Below are positions 9,502 to 19,342 of a stretch of DNA of 64,000 bases, one piece after another. The translations under genes and the position numbers were made by a program. The stretch lies in assembly GCF_003590335.1 (NCBI RefSeq), contig NZ_MIET01000034.1, positions 186,001 to 250,000 of the forward strand, in the 5' to 3' direction. Source of the stretch: Pseudoalteromonas sp. MSK9-3. Its GTDB lineage: Bacteria; Pseudomonadota; Gammaproteobacteria; Enterobacterales; Alteromonadaceae. Within the stretch, counting starts at the first letter, position 1. Each line of letters starts with the position of its first letter. The notes under the pieces were generated by a model. That model did no database searches. It worked only from the letters and a program-made list of their open reading frames with translations, and had not been told where the DNA came from.

Positions 9502-9807
9502 ATGCGTGAAATTAAATCTTTTATTAAGTCTGCAAGTTTTAACGAGCTAGAGAAAGCTGCTGAATTAATCAACGAAGCTCTCGATAGTCAACGTGAACAA
9601 CAGCAAGTAAAAGACGAAGTATTAGCACTTATCAAGGAAAAAGGGTTAACCCTTGAAGATTTAGTCGGTGGCGCTCAATCGGACAAGCGCGCAAAAGTAA
9701 AAGCAAAATATCGTATAGAAAAAGATGGGCAAGTTTTTGAATGGACTGGCCGTGGTAAAACACCAAAAGCTTTTGCTGATGTTAATTTAGACGACTATAC
9801 GATCTAA
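9502..9807 (+). CDS. Short H-NS-like nucleoid protein
   Basis: A 101-residue protein with a helical, probably coiled-coil N-terminus (about residues 1-50, REIKSFIKSASFNELEKAAE) and the C-terminal DNA-binding domain of H-NS (YRIEKDGQVFEWTGRGKTPKA, here read in two parts around the TGRGKTPK hook that enters the minor groove). H-NS of E. coli has 137 residues; this one has a shorter oligomerisation region, so it may be a divergent family member or a modulator of a longer paralogue. It lies behind 200 AT-rich bases, which could be a target for self-regulation, and ends in its own terminator. The ATG at 9502 follows AAGAGA. Confidence 0.85.
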   Translation: MREIKSFIKSASFNELEKAAELINEALDSQREQQQVKDEVLALIKEKGLTLEDLVGGAQSDKRAKVKAKYRIEKDGQVFEWTGRGKTPKAFADVNLDDYTI

Positions 9808-9832
9808 TTTAGCTGAGCTATATTATCTTCTA

Positions 9833-9862
9833 CGCTCGCTTTAATTGCGGGCGTTTATTTTT
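9833..9862 (+). terminator. Terminator of the H-NS-like gene
   Basis: CGCTCGC-TTTAATT-GCGGGCG forms a 7-bp stem with one G-T pair, followed by TTTATTTTT. It ends only 27 bases before the proposed radD start. Confidence 0.75.
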
Positions 9863-9889
9863 AGAAGCCTCTAACTGTTTGGAAGACCT

Positions 9890-11629
9890 ATTTACACCCT
9901 TAGACCCTACCAACAAGACGCCGTTCAGAATACGATATCCCACTTTAAAAAATGTAATGACGCCGCGGTAATTGTCCTCCCTACTGGTGCAGGAAAAAGC
10001 CTCGTGATTGCAGAGTTAGCTCGACTTGCAAAACATAAAATACTGGTCTTAGCACACGTCAAAGAGCTCGTAGAGCAGAACGCGCAAAAATATACCAGCT
10101 TCGGTCTTAAGGCGAGTGTGTTCTCTGCTGGGTTGAAAGAGAAGTCATTATCAGAGCAGGTGACCTTTGCGAGCGTTCAGTCTATTGCTCGAAACCTAGA
10201 ACAGCTGCAAAGCTTTTATTCCTTGATAATCATTGATGAATGCCATCGTGTGAGTGAAAATCAAGATAGCCAGTATCAACAAGTCATAAACCAATTAAGT
10301 AAATACAACGCAAACTTAAAGGTATTAGGTTTAACTGCAACGCCTTATCGTTTAGGTATGGGCTGGATTTATTACCAGCATTATCATGGTTTTATTCGAG
10401 GAAGCTCGGAGTCACCGTTTAAGCGATGTATATATGAACTACCATTGAGGTATATGATCCAAAATGGGTATTTAACTTCTCCAAATGAAATTGACCCTGC
10501 AACAACCAATTACGATTTTTCTTCTTTAATTACTAATACATTTGGAAATTATTCAGAAAAAGATATGAATAAGCTCTTATCAGATCAAACTAGAGCAACA
10601 AAAAGTATAATTGATCACATAATCGAAAAAAGTGAACGTCGATTAGGGGTGATGATATTTGCAGCAACGGTTATACATGCAAAGGAAATAACAGGCTATT
10701 TACCAGAAAATAATACAAGGTTAATTATTGGTGATACTGACAATGCAAAACGTGATGAAATAATTAAAGATTTTAAAGAAAAGAAAATTAAATACTTAAT
10801 AAATGTTTCTGTATTAACTACGGGCTTTGATGCGCCCCATGTTGACTTAATTGCTATTTTAAGACCAACAGAGTCAGTTAGTTTATATCAACAAATCGTT
10901 GGTCGAGGCTTAAGGCTTTCCGAAGATAAAGAAGATTGCATTATTTTAGATTATGCTGGAAATGATTTTAATCTATATCACCCAGAAGTGGGTGAAAAAA
11001 AACCAAATTCAGACAGTGAGCCAGTACAGGTACTGTGTCCAGGGTGTGGCTTTGCGAATGTTTTTTGGGGAAAGCTGAGTGAGGATGGGCAAATAATTGA
11101 ACATTATGGCAGGCGCTGCCAAGGGTTACTTGATGATGGTCAATCTCAGCAACAATGTGACTTCAGGTTTAAGTTTAAAGAATGTGATGAATGCGGTGCT
11201 GAAAATGATATCGCTGCGCGCCAATGCAATCAATGTGGTGCGATTATGGCTGATCCCGACGATAAATTGCGGGCTGCACTTAATTTAAAAAATGCCATGG
11301 TGCTGCGTTGCTCTGGGTTATCGGTGTCATTAATAAAAGCGCAGTTAATCAAAGTAAGCTACTTTGATGAAGACGGCGCCAGTTGTGATGAGGTATATGA
11401 CTTTTCTAATAAAAAAAGTCGCTTTGTATTTCATCGCTTTTATAGTTACCGGGTGCAGGGGCATGTTGATAAGGTAACGTGGAGTTCAGCGGAACAAGTG
11501 GTTGCTGTAGGGCACCTATTACGCGCGCCAGATTTTGTTATTGCGAAACAGCACAAAAAGTATGGTTGGCAGGTTGCTCAGAAGCTGTTTGATTATGAAG
11601 GAAGCTATCGCAAAGCGGATAAGTCATAG
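9890..11629 (+). CDS. radD: DEAD/DEAH-box DNA repair helicase RadD, start codon unusual
   Basis: A superfamily 2 helicase-like ATPase close to E. coli RadD (YejH), which acts in repair with SSB and RecA. Motifs in order: LRPYQQDAV (Q-like motif), LPTGAGKS (Walker A), DECHR (motif II), LTATPYR (motif III), TTGFDAPHVD and QQIVGRGLR (motifs V and VI), then a Cys4 zinc-binding region with CPGCGF, CDECGAENDI and CNQCGA. The helicase frame runs upstream to a TAA at 9872, and no ATG, GTG or TTG exists between that stop and GTG 10004, which would delete Walker A. The best candidates are ATT at 9890 (579 residues, aligning one residue after the E. coli Met) or CTG at 9875. GGAAGA stands just before ATT. 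Confidence 0.9.
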   Translation: MYTLRPYQQDAVQNTISHFKKCNDAAVIVLPTGAGKSLVIAELARLAKHKILVLAHVKELVEQNAQKYTSFGLKASVFSAGLKEKSLSEQVTFASVQSIARNLEQLQSFYSLIIIDECHRVSENQDSQYQQVINQLSKYNANLKVLGLTATPYRLGMGWIYYQHYHGFIRGSSESPFKRCIYELPLRYMIQNGYLTSPNEIDPATTNYDFSSLITNTFGNYSEKDMNKLLSDQTRATKSIIDHIIEKSERRLGVMIFAATVIHAKEITGYLPENNTRLIIGDTDNAKRDEIIKDFKEKKIKYLINVSVLTTGFDAPHVDLIAILRPTESVSLYQQIVGRGLRLSEDKEDCIILDYAGNDFNLYHPEVGEKKPNSDSEPVQVLCPGCGFANVFWGKLSEDGQIIEHYGRRCQGLLDDGQSQQQCDFRFKFKECDECGAENDIAARQCNQCGAIMADPDDKLRAALNLKNAMVLRCSGLSVSLIKAQLIKVSYFDEDGASCDEVYDFSNKKSRFVFHRFYSYRVQGHVDKVTWSSAEQVVAVGHLLRAPDFVIAKQHKKYGWQVAQKLFDYEGSYRKADKS

Positions 11630-11670
11630 GGATGAGGGTAGTCAAAGCTGCATCCGTGCAGCTTTGGGAT

Positions 11671-12000
11671 TTATTCTGGTGCCATAATGCCCCAGCCGTC
11701 GCCATACCCTTCATGGGTATTGGCAATGCTTTCTATATACTGTTCAGTTTGACCGAGTAACTCGTGGACCGGTACCATTTTAACTGTCGTAACAACTTCC
11801 CAAACGCCCGTATCAGGACATTGTTGTAATTCGGTGTTAGGTGCTAATTCATCTTCTGCAATGGCTTGTGCAAACTTTTCAGCTTGCGGCTTTTGCTCAA
11901 ATAATATGAAGAAATCAACATTATGAAGTTGGCTTAGGTCAACACCGGCTTCTGCTATTTCGTTAAGGAGCTGGCCATTGTCATCATCTGGAAACTGCAT
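11671..12000 (-). CDS. rraB: RNase E inhibitor RraB-like protein
   Basis: A 109-residue acidic protein. The C-terminal region with VWEVVTTVKMVP and EGYGDGWGIM matches the RraB fold, where a YDGWG-like motif is typical; the N-terminus PDDDNGQLLNEIAEAGVDLSQ also fits. RraB binds RNase E and changes degradosome composition in enterobacteria. It is shorter than E. coli RraB (138 residues), lacking the acidic tail. It converges on radD with 41 bases between the stops. The function in this organism is inferred from family. Confidence 0.8.
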   Translation of the reverse strand: MQFPDDDNGQLLNEIAEAGVDLSQLHNVDFFILFEQKPQAEKFAQAIAEDELAPNTELQQCPDTGVWEVVTTVKMVPVHELLGQTEQYIESIANTHEGYGDGWGIMAPE

Positions 12001-12120
12001 GTTTTTATCCGCTTAAACTAATTATATGTATTGTCGGTGATCCGCAATGAAATAAAAAGGGGGATTGATAAATTTTAAAAGATTGGTCTTGAGATTGTTC
12101 ATGGGGGGTTGATATATCAT

Positions 12121-13908
12121 ATGTTAGTATTGCTTTTTAATTATAAGATAAGAGTATTCAACCAAGTGTCAAAGCGACTTTTCGGGTGTATTTTTATGGT
12201 TGCGGCACTTTGGAGTCACGTCCTTAATGCCCAAACCAATGTGCAACTTGAAACACTTAAAATACAAGGTGTGGAAGGCGCTGTGGCGCAAAACGTTTCT
12301 GGTTTTTTACAGCCATTTCTAAAACGGCGCTTTAGCGTTGCAGATCATGCGATTGCACGTAAGGACGTTGAATCTGCGTTACAGGCATTTGGGTATTATA
12401 ACAGTAAGATTGCATTAACCTTAACGGATCATCAACAAACACTGCAAGTCGATATAGCTGTTCAGGAGCGCTTAAAATGGAATGCCATTGATATTGATGT
12501 ATTGATGCGTAGTGAACCCGATCCATTTATAGATGAGTTGGTGCTGAATGTACCTATTAAACTTGATGAACCGGTTCGCCATGATCTGTACCAAAAGACC
12601 AAAGCACAGCTAGAAAGTGCATTACTCGCAAGGGGATATTTTGATTTTAGATGGATTGATAGTCAGCTAAGAGTCAATAAAAAACGACAACAGGCAAGTG
12701 TTGTTTTACGCATAGAGGCAGGTGTTCGGTATCGCTTTGGTGGCATAGTAATGAATACAGACGTTAAAGCTAAAACGTATATTCGCCAGTTAGCACCGTT
12801 TCAACATAATGCGTTTTATCAAGCGGATCTGTTGTCAGACTTCAATTTATCGCTGAATGCAACGCCTTATTTTTCTGCCATAAAAGTATATCCATTATTA
12901 AAAGAGCGGGATAATGGGCAGGTGCCCATCCGTGTTGATGTCTATGAAAAGCCAGCTAATAGTTATGAGGTCGGTGGTGGTTACAGTACTGACCTGGGTG
13001 CTAGAGGGCGTTTTAAATGGTCAAAGCCGTGGGTGAGTGAGCAGGGGCACTTTATTGAAAGTAACCTCTCTTTGTCAGAGCAGCAGCAAGATATTACGGC
13101 CAGTTATACGATCCCTGTGAGTAATCCCAATGATGATGTTTGGCGTGTACTCGGTGGCTATCAATTTCAAGATCAAGTAACCGATAATGTAGAAACAAAA
13201 ATTTGGAATATACAGTTACAGCGGCAGTGGCTGACTGACGACGACTGGGTACGTACTGCGTTTATAAAAAGAGAGCACCAAACAACGCAACGCGGGGTTA
13301 CTGTAGATAACCTACCTCAGGTAAAAACAGAGATGCTGCTTCCTGGTGTGAGCTATGCGAAAAAACACTCTAAAGGCGGTGCACTACCTTACTGGGGTAA
13401 TGAACAGCTTTTTTCAGTTGAAGTTGCTAGTAAAGAGCTGATTTCATCAACATCTTTGGTAAAAGTGAATTGGAAAAATGCTTGGTTAAGAAGTTACAAA
13501 GCGCGGCATTTGTTTTTTGCGAGGGTTGATTTAGGCGCGATTATTGCGGATGAGATTGAGGCTGTGCCATTTAATATGCGTTTTTTTGCAGGGGGCGATC
13601 AAAGTATCAGAGGGTTTGCTTATCAAAGTGTTGCACCCCGTGATGAGCAAGGCGAACTTCTGGGTGGAAAATACATGGTGACAAGTGCAGCGGAATACAA
13701 TTATCAGTTTTTACCTAATTGGCGTGCAGCGGTATTTATCGATGCCGGTGCCGTTGATAATAAAGCTTTGAGTGACTGGTCTGTTGGAGGTGGTTTTGGT
13801 ATTCGTTATATCACGCCTATAGGGCCGATTAGGCTCGACCATGCATGGGGGTTGAGTAAAGCAAGTAAGAGCACGCGATTAAGCATAGTAATAGGTCCAG
13901 AGATTTAA
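12121..13908 (+). CDS. tamA: Outer-membrane translocation assembly protein TamA
   Basis: A 595-residue Omp85-family protein. A signal peptide ends near HVLNAQ (about residue 37), three POTRA-like domains fill about residues 40-270, and a 16-stranded barrel follows. Family motifs are RFFAGGDQSIRGFAYQSV, LLGGKYMVTSAAEYNYQF and the C-terminal IGPIRLDHAWGLS. TamA with TamB helps envelope assembly and lipid or protein transfer across the periplasm. The start is uncertain: ATG 12121 follows a G-run, while GTG 12166 would give a more normal signal peptide and TTG 12109 adds four residues. Its stop overlaps the tamB start (TAATG). Confidence 0.93.
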   Translation: MLVLLFNYKIRVFNQVSKRLFGCIFMVAALWSHVLNAQTNVQLETLKIQGVEGAVAQNVSGFLQPFLKRRFSVADHAIARKDVESALQAFGYYNSKIALTLTDHQQTLQVDIAVQERLKWNAIDIDVLMRSEPDPFIDELVLNVPIKLDEPVRHDLYQKTKAQLESALLARGYFDFRWIDSQLRVNKKRQQASVVLRIEAGVRYRFGGIVMNTDVKAKTYIRQLAPFQHNAFYQADLLSDFNLSLNATPYFSAIKVYPLLKERDNGQVPIRVDVYEKPANSYEVGGGYSTDLGARGRFKWSKPWVSEQGHFIESNLSLSEQQQDITASYTIPVSNPNDDVWRVLGGYQFQDQVTDNVETKIWNIQLQRQWLTDDDWVRTAFIKREHQTTQRGVTVDNLPQVKTEMLLPGVSYAKKHSKGGALPYWGNEQLFSVEVASKELISSTSLVKVNWKNAWLRSYKARHLFFARVDLGAIIADEIEAVPFNMRFFAGGDQSIRGFAYQSVAPRDEQGELLGGKYMVTSAAEYNYQFLPNWRAAVFIDAGAVDNKALSDWSVGGGFGIRYITPIGPIRLDHAWGLSKASKSTRLSIVIGPEI

Positions 13909-16900
13909 TGTTGTACAGAAAATTAAGAAAAATACAGGGTGTGTATGCGTTTGTTGGGCTTCTTCTATTTGTGTTAGGGATGCTTTTTACTCTTACGGGT
14001 AATCAGTTATTACTATCCGTGGTAAGTCGAATTATTCCTGAATTGGATATCAGTGTGACTAATCGGACGGTGCTCTCTGGTGGGGAGATTAACTTTACCT
14101 ATCAATCAAAGCAGCAGTCGATCACTGGCAGTAATATACGCATAGAGATGTCATGGTTTGATTGCGATACGTTATGTATTAAGAGCGATGTAGACCATAT
14201 TGAAGTCACGCAGCATGACACCGCTGACGTAGCGAACAATGAACCGGTACAGGCAGTGGATGAACAAGGTTCCAACGTAGCAGAGGGGAATGACACCACC
14301 TCCTTGTCAGTGACCTTTCCGATAAGCATAACGTTGAAATACTTAAACGTTAAAAGACTTATGGTGAATTCGCCAACACAAACAGTGTCTTTAGATGATT
14401 TTAAACTGTCGGCATCTTTACAAGAAAGTACGGTTCAGATTGATACGCTACAACTAAGTTCCGTTAACTTGGAGTTAATACAGCAGATAGACTCACAGAC
14501 AAATAAATTAGAGACAATCATACCTGCATTGGTGCCGAAGGAAGTGTTCTTACCTCTAACCGTAAATGTTGTGAAGGCTCATGTGAGTGAAATAAGTATT
14601 GTGCAAGCACAACAGCAACATGTGTTGCGAGAGATAGAAATGTCGTTGTTTGTCATGGGATCGCACTTTCAATTGAGCGATGTACATATGGCGTATAAAG
14701 ACCTGCATTTACGCTCAAATGCCCAACTCAATACCAAAGATTGGCGAGTGGACAGCTTAACAACGCTGACGACACCAACGCAATTATTATCACTAAAAAC
14801 GATGGGAACATTCAGCAATTTAACCGTTGTAACTAGTGGGCAGGGTAGTGTGGCCGGTGATGTGGTAAGCCACTTGGACCTCACGACACCCAATTGGCCG
14901 TTTACGGTTGAAGGGGCGTTCACGCAAAAAGCAAGGGTAGCTGGGGGCGCGTTAAATATCGGAAGTATTGAAGCGGGAGAACTGACATTGCAAGCTCAAG
15001 GCCATGCAAATAAGTATCATGCAGTGTTACAGGGAAGTGCCGCAGCGACGAAACTTGGCACACTTAGCAGCCGTATAAGTTTGTATGGCGGTATGACTCA
15101 CCTGAATGTGGACGAGGCTAAGTTAATTATAAATGAAGCTCGCACAAATTTTAAGGCAAAACTCGATTGGGACACAGGGGTGTTTGCGACTATTCAAGGA
15201 GATTTACAAAAACTCCCTTTAGGGATGCTAGTTGAAAATATACAGACACGATTAACTGGAGAGTTTCACGCGAAATTTAACAAAGTAGGTGAAGCTTGGC
15301 TGCTAGCTGTAGATAAATTATCTCTAAAAGGTGACTCTCAGGATGTTCCATTGGGGGCTGAAGTTAAACTGACTCTAAATGAACAAGGATACGGTGCTAT
15401 TGAGCAGTTAGAGCTCAATTATGGTGAGAGTATTGTACAACTCAGCGGTGTGATGGGGGACGAAATTGACTTGAGTGGACGGTTTAATATTGATCATAAA
15501 CATAATGCTTTACTTGCAATTGATGCACATTTAACAGGTGAAGTAAGACTCAAGGGGGATCACAATCATCCGCATGTTTACGTTAAAAGTAATGTGTCTC
15601 ATATCAAATATGATAACGCAGTTATATCGAATGGGAAGATCACGGCTGATGTTAATCTAGAAAAGGGCTGGGAAAGTGATATTAATATGACTTTTGCTCA
15701 TTTACGTCTAGCTAATGAGCAGCTCGAAAATATCACGTTATCATTGGCGGGCAACAAGCAGCAGCATACTATTCATTTGGACTCAGCGGGAACTATTGCT
15801 ACTCAGATAGAGATCCAAGGTGGATTAGAAAAGGCGCAGTGGCAAGGGGGACTATCTCACGCCAAAATAACTTACTTAGACTTACCAATAGAGCTGGTTT
15901 CACCAGTTCAATTTTTGGTTTCTAATAAAAAAAGTGAAATTATGCCTCATTGCTGGGCGGTTAAGCGCAGCGAAGTGTGTTTACAAGCACAGTACACCGC
16001 TGATTTAGCAGGGCACGCGGCGATGTCATTGTCAAAAGTGGATTTAAGAGACTTTAATACTCTGAGCGACAAGTGGCAAATGGCAGGAGTAGGTAAAGGG
16101 GAGGTAAATGCTAAATGGTTTGCAGGAGAGCTCCTTGATGCCAATGCTGTATTAGATTTTAAGGATACTTCAATAAGGGCTGATTTTGCCCAGCAAGCGC
16201 GTGTTTTGCCTGCTGAGTCGATAAACGTTGTTATGCGTAGCGATAAAGATCACATGGCATTAGATTGGCATCTAACATCGTCATTATTTGGAAATTTAAA
16301 GGGCGACATGGATGTACCTATCGCTGACTATCGTAACGCGACTGCTAAGCTGATTGTTGATGACGTTAACCTTGCCAAATTATCTCCGTTCATGGAGCAA
16401 GTGGTACAGCAACCTATGGCGCTGTCAGGCATATTGAACGCAGATGTATCAATTCTAAATGGTTTCGATAAGCCCAATTTTCACGGTGCAATGCAGTTAA
16501 CACAATTTGCAGTTAAAAGCCCAGTTAGCCCCGTTGCGATACATAAATCAAATGTCGAGGTGACTTTTAATAAACAGCAAGCCGATATCAAAGGGGTGTT
16601 TTATGCTGTAGAGGGGGGGGATTTAACGCTCTCAGGAGATCTCGTTTGGCAAGAGTCATTGGCACTGTCTTTGAATGCATCAGGGCAAGACTTTTTAGTT
16701 TCACCACAACCGGGTATCGAATTGGGCTTATCTCCTGATCTGACGATTACATATGCCCATAATCAGGCTGAAATCTCAGGGGAGCTGGTGGTGCCTTATG
16801 GTCGTATTGCAATAGAATCATTACCACAAGGTGTCGTACAGGTCTCTGATGATCAGTATATTTTAGACGAACAAATAGTAGGAAATGACGACTCGTTGAT

Positions 16901-17621
16901 AGATTACGACTTAGATCTGTCAATGAAAATACTCGATGACCTGCGGGTAACAGCTTTGGGGTTAGATAGCTACATTACGGGAGACTTAGATGTGACTAAG
17001 CAAACTGAGACGCCATTAATCGTAACCGGTGAGCTATCTTTAAGAGAAGGAAAGTACCGAGCTTTCGGACAAGACCTATTGATTGACCATGGCCAGATTG
17101 GCTTTAATGGCTCACCAGATAAGCCCTATTTAAATGTCAGTGCGATTCGTAACCCTCAAGTCACAGCGGATAATGTTAAAGTGGGAGTAGAGCTCACGGG
17201 CAACGCGACGCAACCAGTATTAACAGTGTTTTCTGAACCTGCGATGGATCAGGCACAAGCTTTGGCATATTTACTCAATGGTGAACCTTTAGGACAAAGC
17301 GACAGTGATAACAACACGATGTTGACGCAATTTCTGTTATCGCAGAGTATTGAGCGTAGTGAGGGGGTAGTGGCAAAAGCGGGTGAAAAATTAGGGATCA
17401 ATGATGTTAATCTAACGGCAAAAGGCAGTGGTGATAGCACTCAAGTGGAAGTCTCAGGTTATATAACACCGAATGTACAAGTCAGTTATCGTGTGGGGGT
17501 ATTTGATTCTTTAAGTGAAATTGCGGTGCGTTACCGCGTGTTTTCGAAAATGTATATTGAGGCGACGAGCGGTTTATACGATAGTATAGACCTGCTGTAT
17601 AAATTTGATAGAGGTGAGTAA
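13908..17621 (+). CDS. tamB: Inner-membrane/periplasmic translocation protein TamB
   Basis: A 1237-residue AsmA-like protein, the usual size for TamB. One N-terminal membrane helix (about residues 12-35) anchors it in the inner membrane; a long repetitive beta-rich region spans the periplasm; the C-terminal DUF490 domain (about 900-1237) has LREGKYRAFGQDLLIDHGQIGFNG and TVFSEPAMDQAQALAYLLNGE, both typical of TamB. It partners with TamA at the outer membrane. The ATG overlaps the tamA stop by one base, and its own stop overlaps the next start, so translation is probably coupled. A run of nine G near 16613 is in frame and does not break the gene. Confidence 0.94.
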   Translation: MLYRKLRKIQGVYAFVGLLLFVLGMLFTLTGNQLLLSVVSRIIPELDISVTNRTVLSGGEINFTYQSKQQSITGSNIRIEMSWFDCDTLCIKSDVDHIEVTQHDTADVANNEPVQAVDEQGSNVAEGNDTTSLSVTFPISITLKYLNVKRLMVNSPTQTVSLDDFKLSASLQESTVQIDTLQLSSVNLELIQQIDSQTNKLETIIPALVPKEVFLPLTVNVVKAHVSEISIVQAQQQHVLREIEMSLFVMGSHFQLSDVHMAYKDLHLRSNAQLNTKDWRVDSLTTLTTPTQLLSLKTMGTFSNLTVVTSGQGSVAGDVVSHLDLTTPNWPFTVEGAFTQKARVAGGALNIGSIEAGELTLQAQGHANKYHAVLQGSAAATKLGTLSSRISLYGGMTHLNVDEAKLIINEARTNFKAKLDWDTGVFATIQGDLQKLPLGMLVENIQTRLTGEFHAKFNKVGEAWLLAVDKLSLKGDSQDVPLGAEVKLTLNEQGYGAIEQLELNYGESIVQLSGVMGDEIDLSGRFNIDHKHNALLAIDAHLTGEVRLKGDHNHPHVYVKSNVSHIKYDNAVISNGKITADVNLEKGWESDINMTFAHLRLANEQLENITLSLAGNKQQHTIHLDSAGTIATQIEIQGGLEKAQWQGGLSHAKITYLDLPIELVSPVQFLVSNKKSEIMPHCWAVKRSEVCLQAQYTADLAGHAAMSLSKVDLRDFNTLSDKWQMAGVGKGEVNAKWFAGELLDANAVLDFKDTSIRADFAQQARVLPAESINVVMRSDKDHMALDWHLTSSLFGNLKGDMDVPIADYRNATAKLIVDDVNLAKLSPFMEQVVQQPMALSGILNADVSILNGFDKPNFHGAMQLTQFAVKSPVSPVAIHKSNVEVTFNKQQADIKGVFYAVEGGDLTLSGDLVWQESLALSLNASGQDFLVSPQPGIELGLSPDLTITYAHNQAEISGELVVPYGRIAIESLPQGVVQVSDDQYILDEQIVGNDDSLIDYDLDLSMKILDDLRVTALGLDSYITGDLDVTKQTETPLIVTGELSLREGKYRAFGQDLLIDHGQIGFNGSPDKPYLNVSAIRNPQVTADNVKVGVELTGNATQPVLTVFSEPAMDQAQALAYLLNGEPLGQSDSDNNTMLTQFLLSQSIERSEGVVAKAGEKLGINDVNLTAKGSGDSTQVEVSGYITPNVQVSYRVGVFDSLSEIAVRYRVFSKMYIEATSGLYDSIDLLYKFDRGE

Positions 17622-18451
17622 TGCGATTGTTATGGGTTGTAGTGGCATTATTTTTGTCTATGAGTTTGGCTCACGCACAAGAGACCGTGAGGATCACCAT
17701 TGGGGCGGATCCATATGTGCAAGCCCTTTTAAAGCTTGCGCTCTCTTATGATGAAGCACAACCTGAACTAAAGTTTGTTTACGATATACCAACGCAAAAA
17801 AGAGCGATACGCTTACTCGGGAAAGACAACGGAATAGACGTTTTTTGGTCTGTGACTTCTTCTAAACGAGAAAAGCTAGCTCGGGCGATTAGGATCCCTT
17901 TGGTTAAAGGTGTATTAGGATATCGTTTAGGGCTAATACGCAAAGCTGATGTATCCCGGATGGAAAAACTGAATACAATCGGAGATTTTCAGAGTGTGCA
18001 CTTTGGGCTTAGGGATGATTGGCCTGATTTAGATATTTTTAAAAAGAATAATTTAAAAGTGGTGTCTTACCCCCGAGAGGGCAACGCCTATGAGATGTTA
18101 CGCTCTGGGCGTTTTGACATATTACCTACCGACGTATTGGATGGTGTTTATTTAGATACTGAGTCAGGCATACAAGCCGATCCTCACCATATTTATTACT
18201 ACCCCTCAGCGGTTTATTTTTTTGTCGCAAAAAATGATCTTGTGCTCTATAACAAATTAAAATCAGGTCTAGAGCAAGCCCATGCGGATGGTAGCTTTGA
18301 TAAATTGTTCAATCGTTACTTTGCCACTCGGTTAAAAGATGCGAATTTAGCAAAGCGAAAACGCATTGATTTGGTCAACCCTTTACTGCCCCTAAGCGCA
18401 CCATTGAGTAATGCTACTTATTGGTATAAAAATAACAATGAAGGAAATTAA
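17621..18451 (+). CDS. Periplasmic solute-binding protein, family 3-like
   Basis: A 276-residue protein with a signal peptide (MRLLWVVVALFLSMSLAHA, cut near residue 19) and the two-lobed fold of extracellular solute-binding family 3 proteins: VRITIGADPYV at the start, FGLRDDW in the middle and a C-terminal DGSFDKLFNRYF. No transporter subunits are nearby, so it may be an orphan binding protein or sensor rather than part of an ABC importer. The ligand is unknown. The start codon overlaps the tamB stop (TAATG), which ties its expression to tamAB. Confidence 0.82.
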   Translation: MRLLWVVVALFLSMSLAHAQETVRITIGADPYVQALLKLALSYDEAQPELKFVYDIPTQKRAIRLLGKDNGIDVFWSVTSSKREKLARAIRIPLVKGVLGYRLGLIRKADVSRMEKLNTIGDFQSVHFGLRDDWPDLDIFKKNNLKVVSYPREGNAYEMLRSGRFDILPTDVLDGVYLDTESGIQADPHHIYYYPSAVYFFVAKNDLVLYNKLKSGLEQAHADGSFDKLFNRYFATRLKDANLAKRKRIDLVNPLLPLSAPLSNATYWYKNNNEGN

Positions 18452-18454
18452 TGA

Positions 18455-19342
18455 ATGCCAATAATGAAAATGGCGTGTGTTTCATCTTTATCAATCACCC
18501 TCAGTTTAGCCTCGTTTTTTAATTATGCTTCACAAAGCGTATTGCGTGCTCCTCATGAAATTATCGCAGCAGCTCCCACTGATGCCTGGCGTGCTGTCGA
18601 TAATGAGCAAGTACTTAAGTTTGAGCTTGCTACTGGTTCTGTTTATATCGAACTTAATTCACAACTCGCGCCAGAGCATGTTAAAAATATAAAAAACCTG
18701 GTTCGAGAAAAATTTTACGATGGGCTGAGCATTTATCGATTTGTGGAAGGATTTGTCGCGCAAGGGGGTGATCAAGGTGAGACTAAAAAACTGAGTAAGG
18801 CCAAAAGAGCAGTTGATGCTGAGTTTTTTTATACTAGCAAGAATCGCTTGCCTATTACTTCTTTAAAAATGATTGACGGTTATGCCCCTGTGACAGGCTT
18901 TTTAGGTGGTTTTGCCGTCGCTCAGTCGGCTGATGGTAAAAATACATGGCAAACCCATTGTACTGGTATTTTTGCTATGGCGCGTGGAAACGAGATTAAT
19001 AGTGGCGGTACAGAGTTTTATATTACATTGGCACCCGTGCGTTATTTGGATAGGAATATAACGGTGTTTGGGCGGGTGTTGCATGGTATGGAGCACGTCA
19101 ATAGATTAATGCGTACACCACGACCCGATGAAGACTTTAATGTCATTACACATGCGCGGATACTCGGTGATATTAGCGCGATAGATAAAACGGAATTTAC
19201 CGTATTTGATACTGAGCACACAGAGTTTCAAGCTTTAATACAAGCACGAAAAAGCCGCCCCGAAGCGTGGTTCGTTGAGCGGCCTAATTATGCTGATGTG
19301 TGTTCAATTACCATTCCGACGCGCATTATTACTGGCGGTTAG
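18455..19342 (+). CDS. Exported cyclophilin-type peptidyl-prolyl isomerase
   Basis: A 295-residue protein with a signal peptide (about residues 1-28) and a cyclophilin domain from about residue 50: [32 protein letters not shown] (with the catalytic-loop Arg), [18 protein letters not shown] and [14 protein letters not shown]. It would isomerise Xaa-Pro bonds in the periplasm and so assist folding of exported proteins. The ATG at 18455 is preceded by AAGGAAAT and lies 3 bases after the previous stop. It is the last gene of the tamAB unit, and its 3' end overlaps queF by 14 bases in convergent orientation. Confidence 0.88.
   Translation: MPIMKMACVSSLSITLSLASFFNYASQSVLRAPHEIIAAAPTDAWRAVDNEQVLKFELATGSVYIELNSQLAPEHVKNIKNLVREKFYDGLSIYRFVEGFVAQGGDQGETKKLSKAKRAVDAEFFYTSKNRLPITSLKMIDGYAPVTGFLGGFAVAQSADGKNTWQTHCTGIFAMARGNEINSGGTEFYITLAPVRYLDRNITVFGRVLHGMEHVNRLMRTPRPDEDFNVITHARILGDISAIDKTEFTVFDTEHTEFQALIQARKSRPEAWFVERPNYADVCSITIPTRIITGG

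Noticed and set aside
10004-11629. GTG 10004 as start of radD
   Set aside because: It would remove the Q-like motif and Walker A, which are well conserved just upstream in the same frame.
16613-16621. Run of nine G in tamB suggesting a phase-variable tract or frameshift
   Set aside because: The frame is intact over the run and the protein matches the family on both sides; a short G run alone is not evidence for switching.
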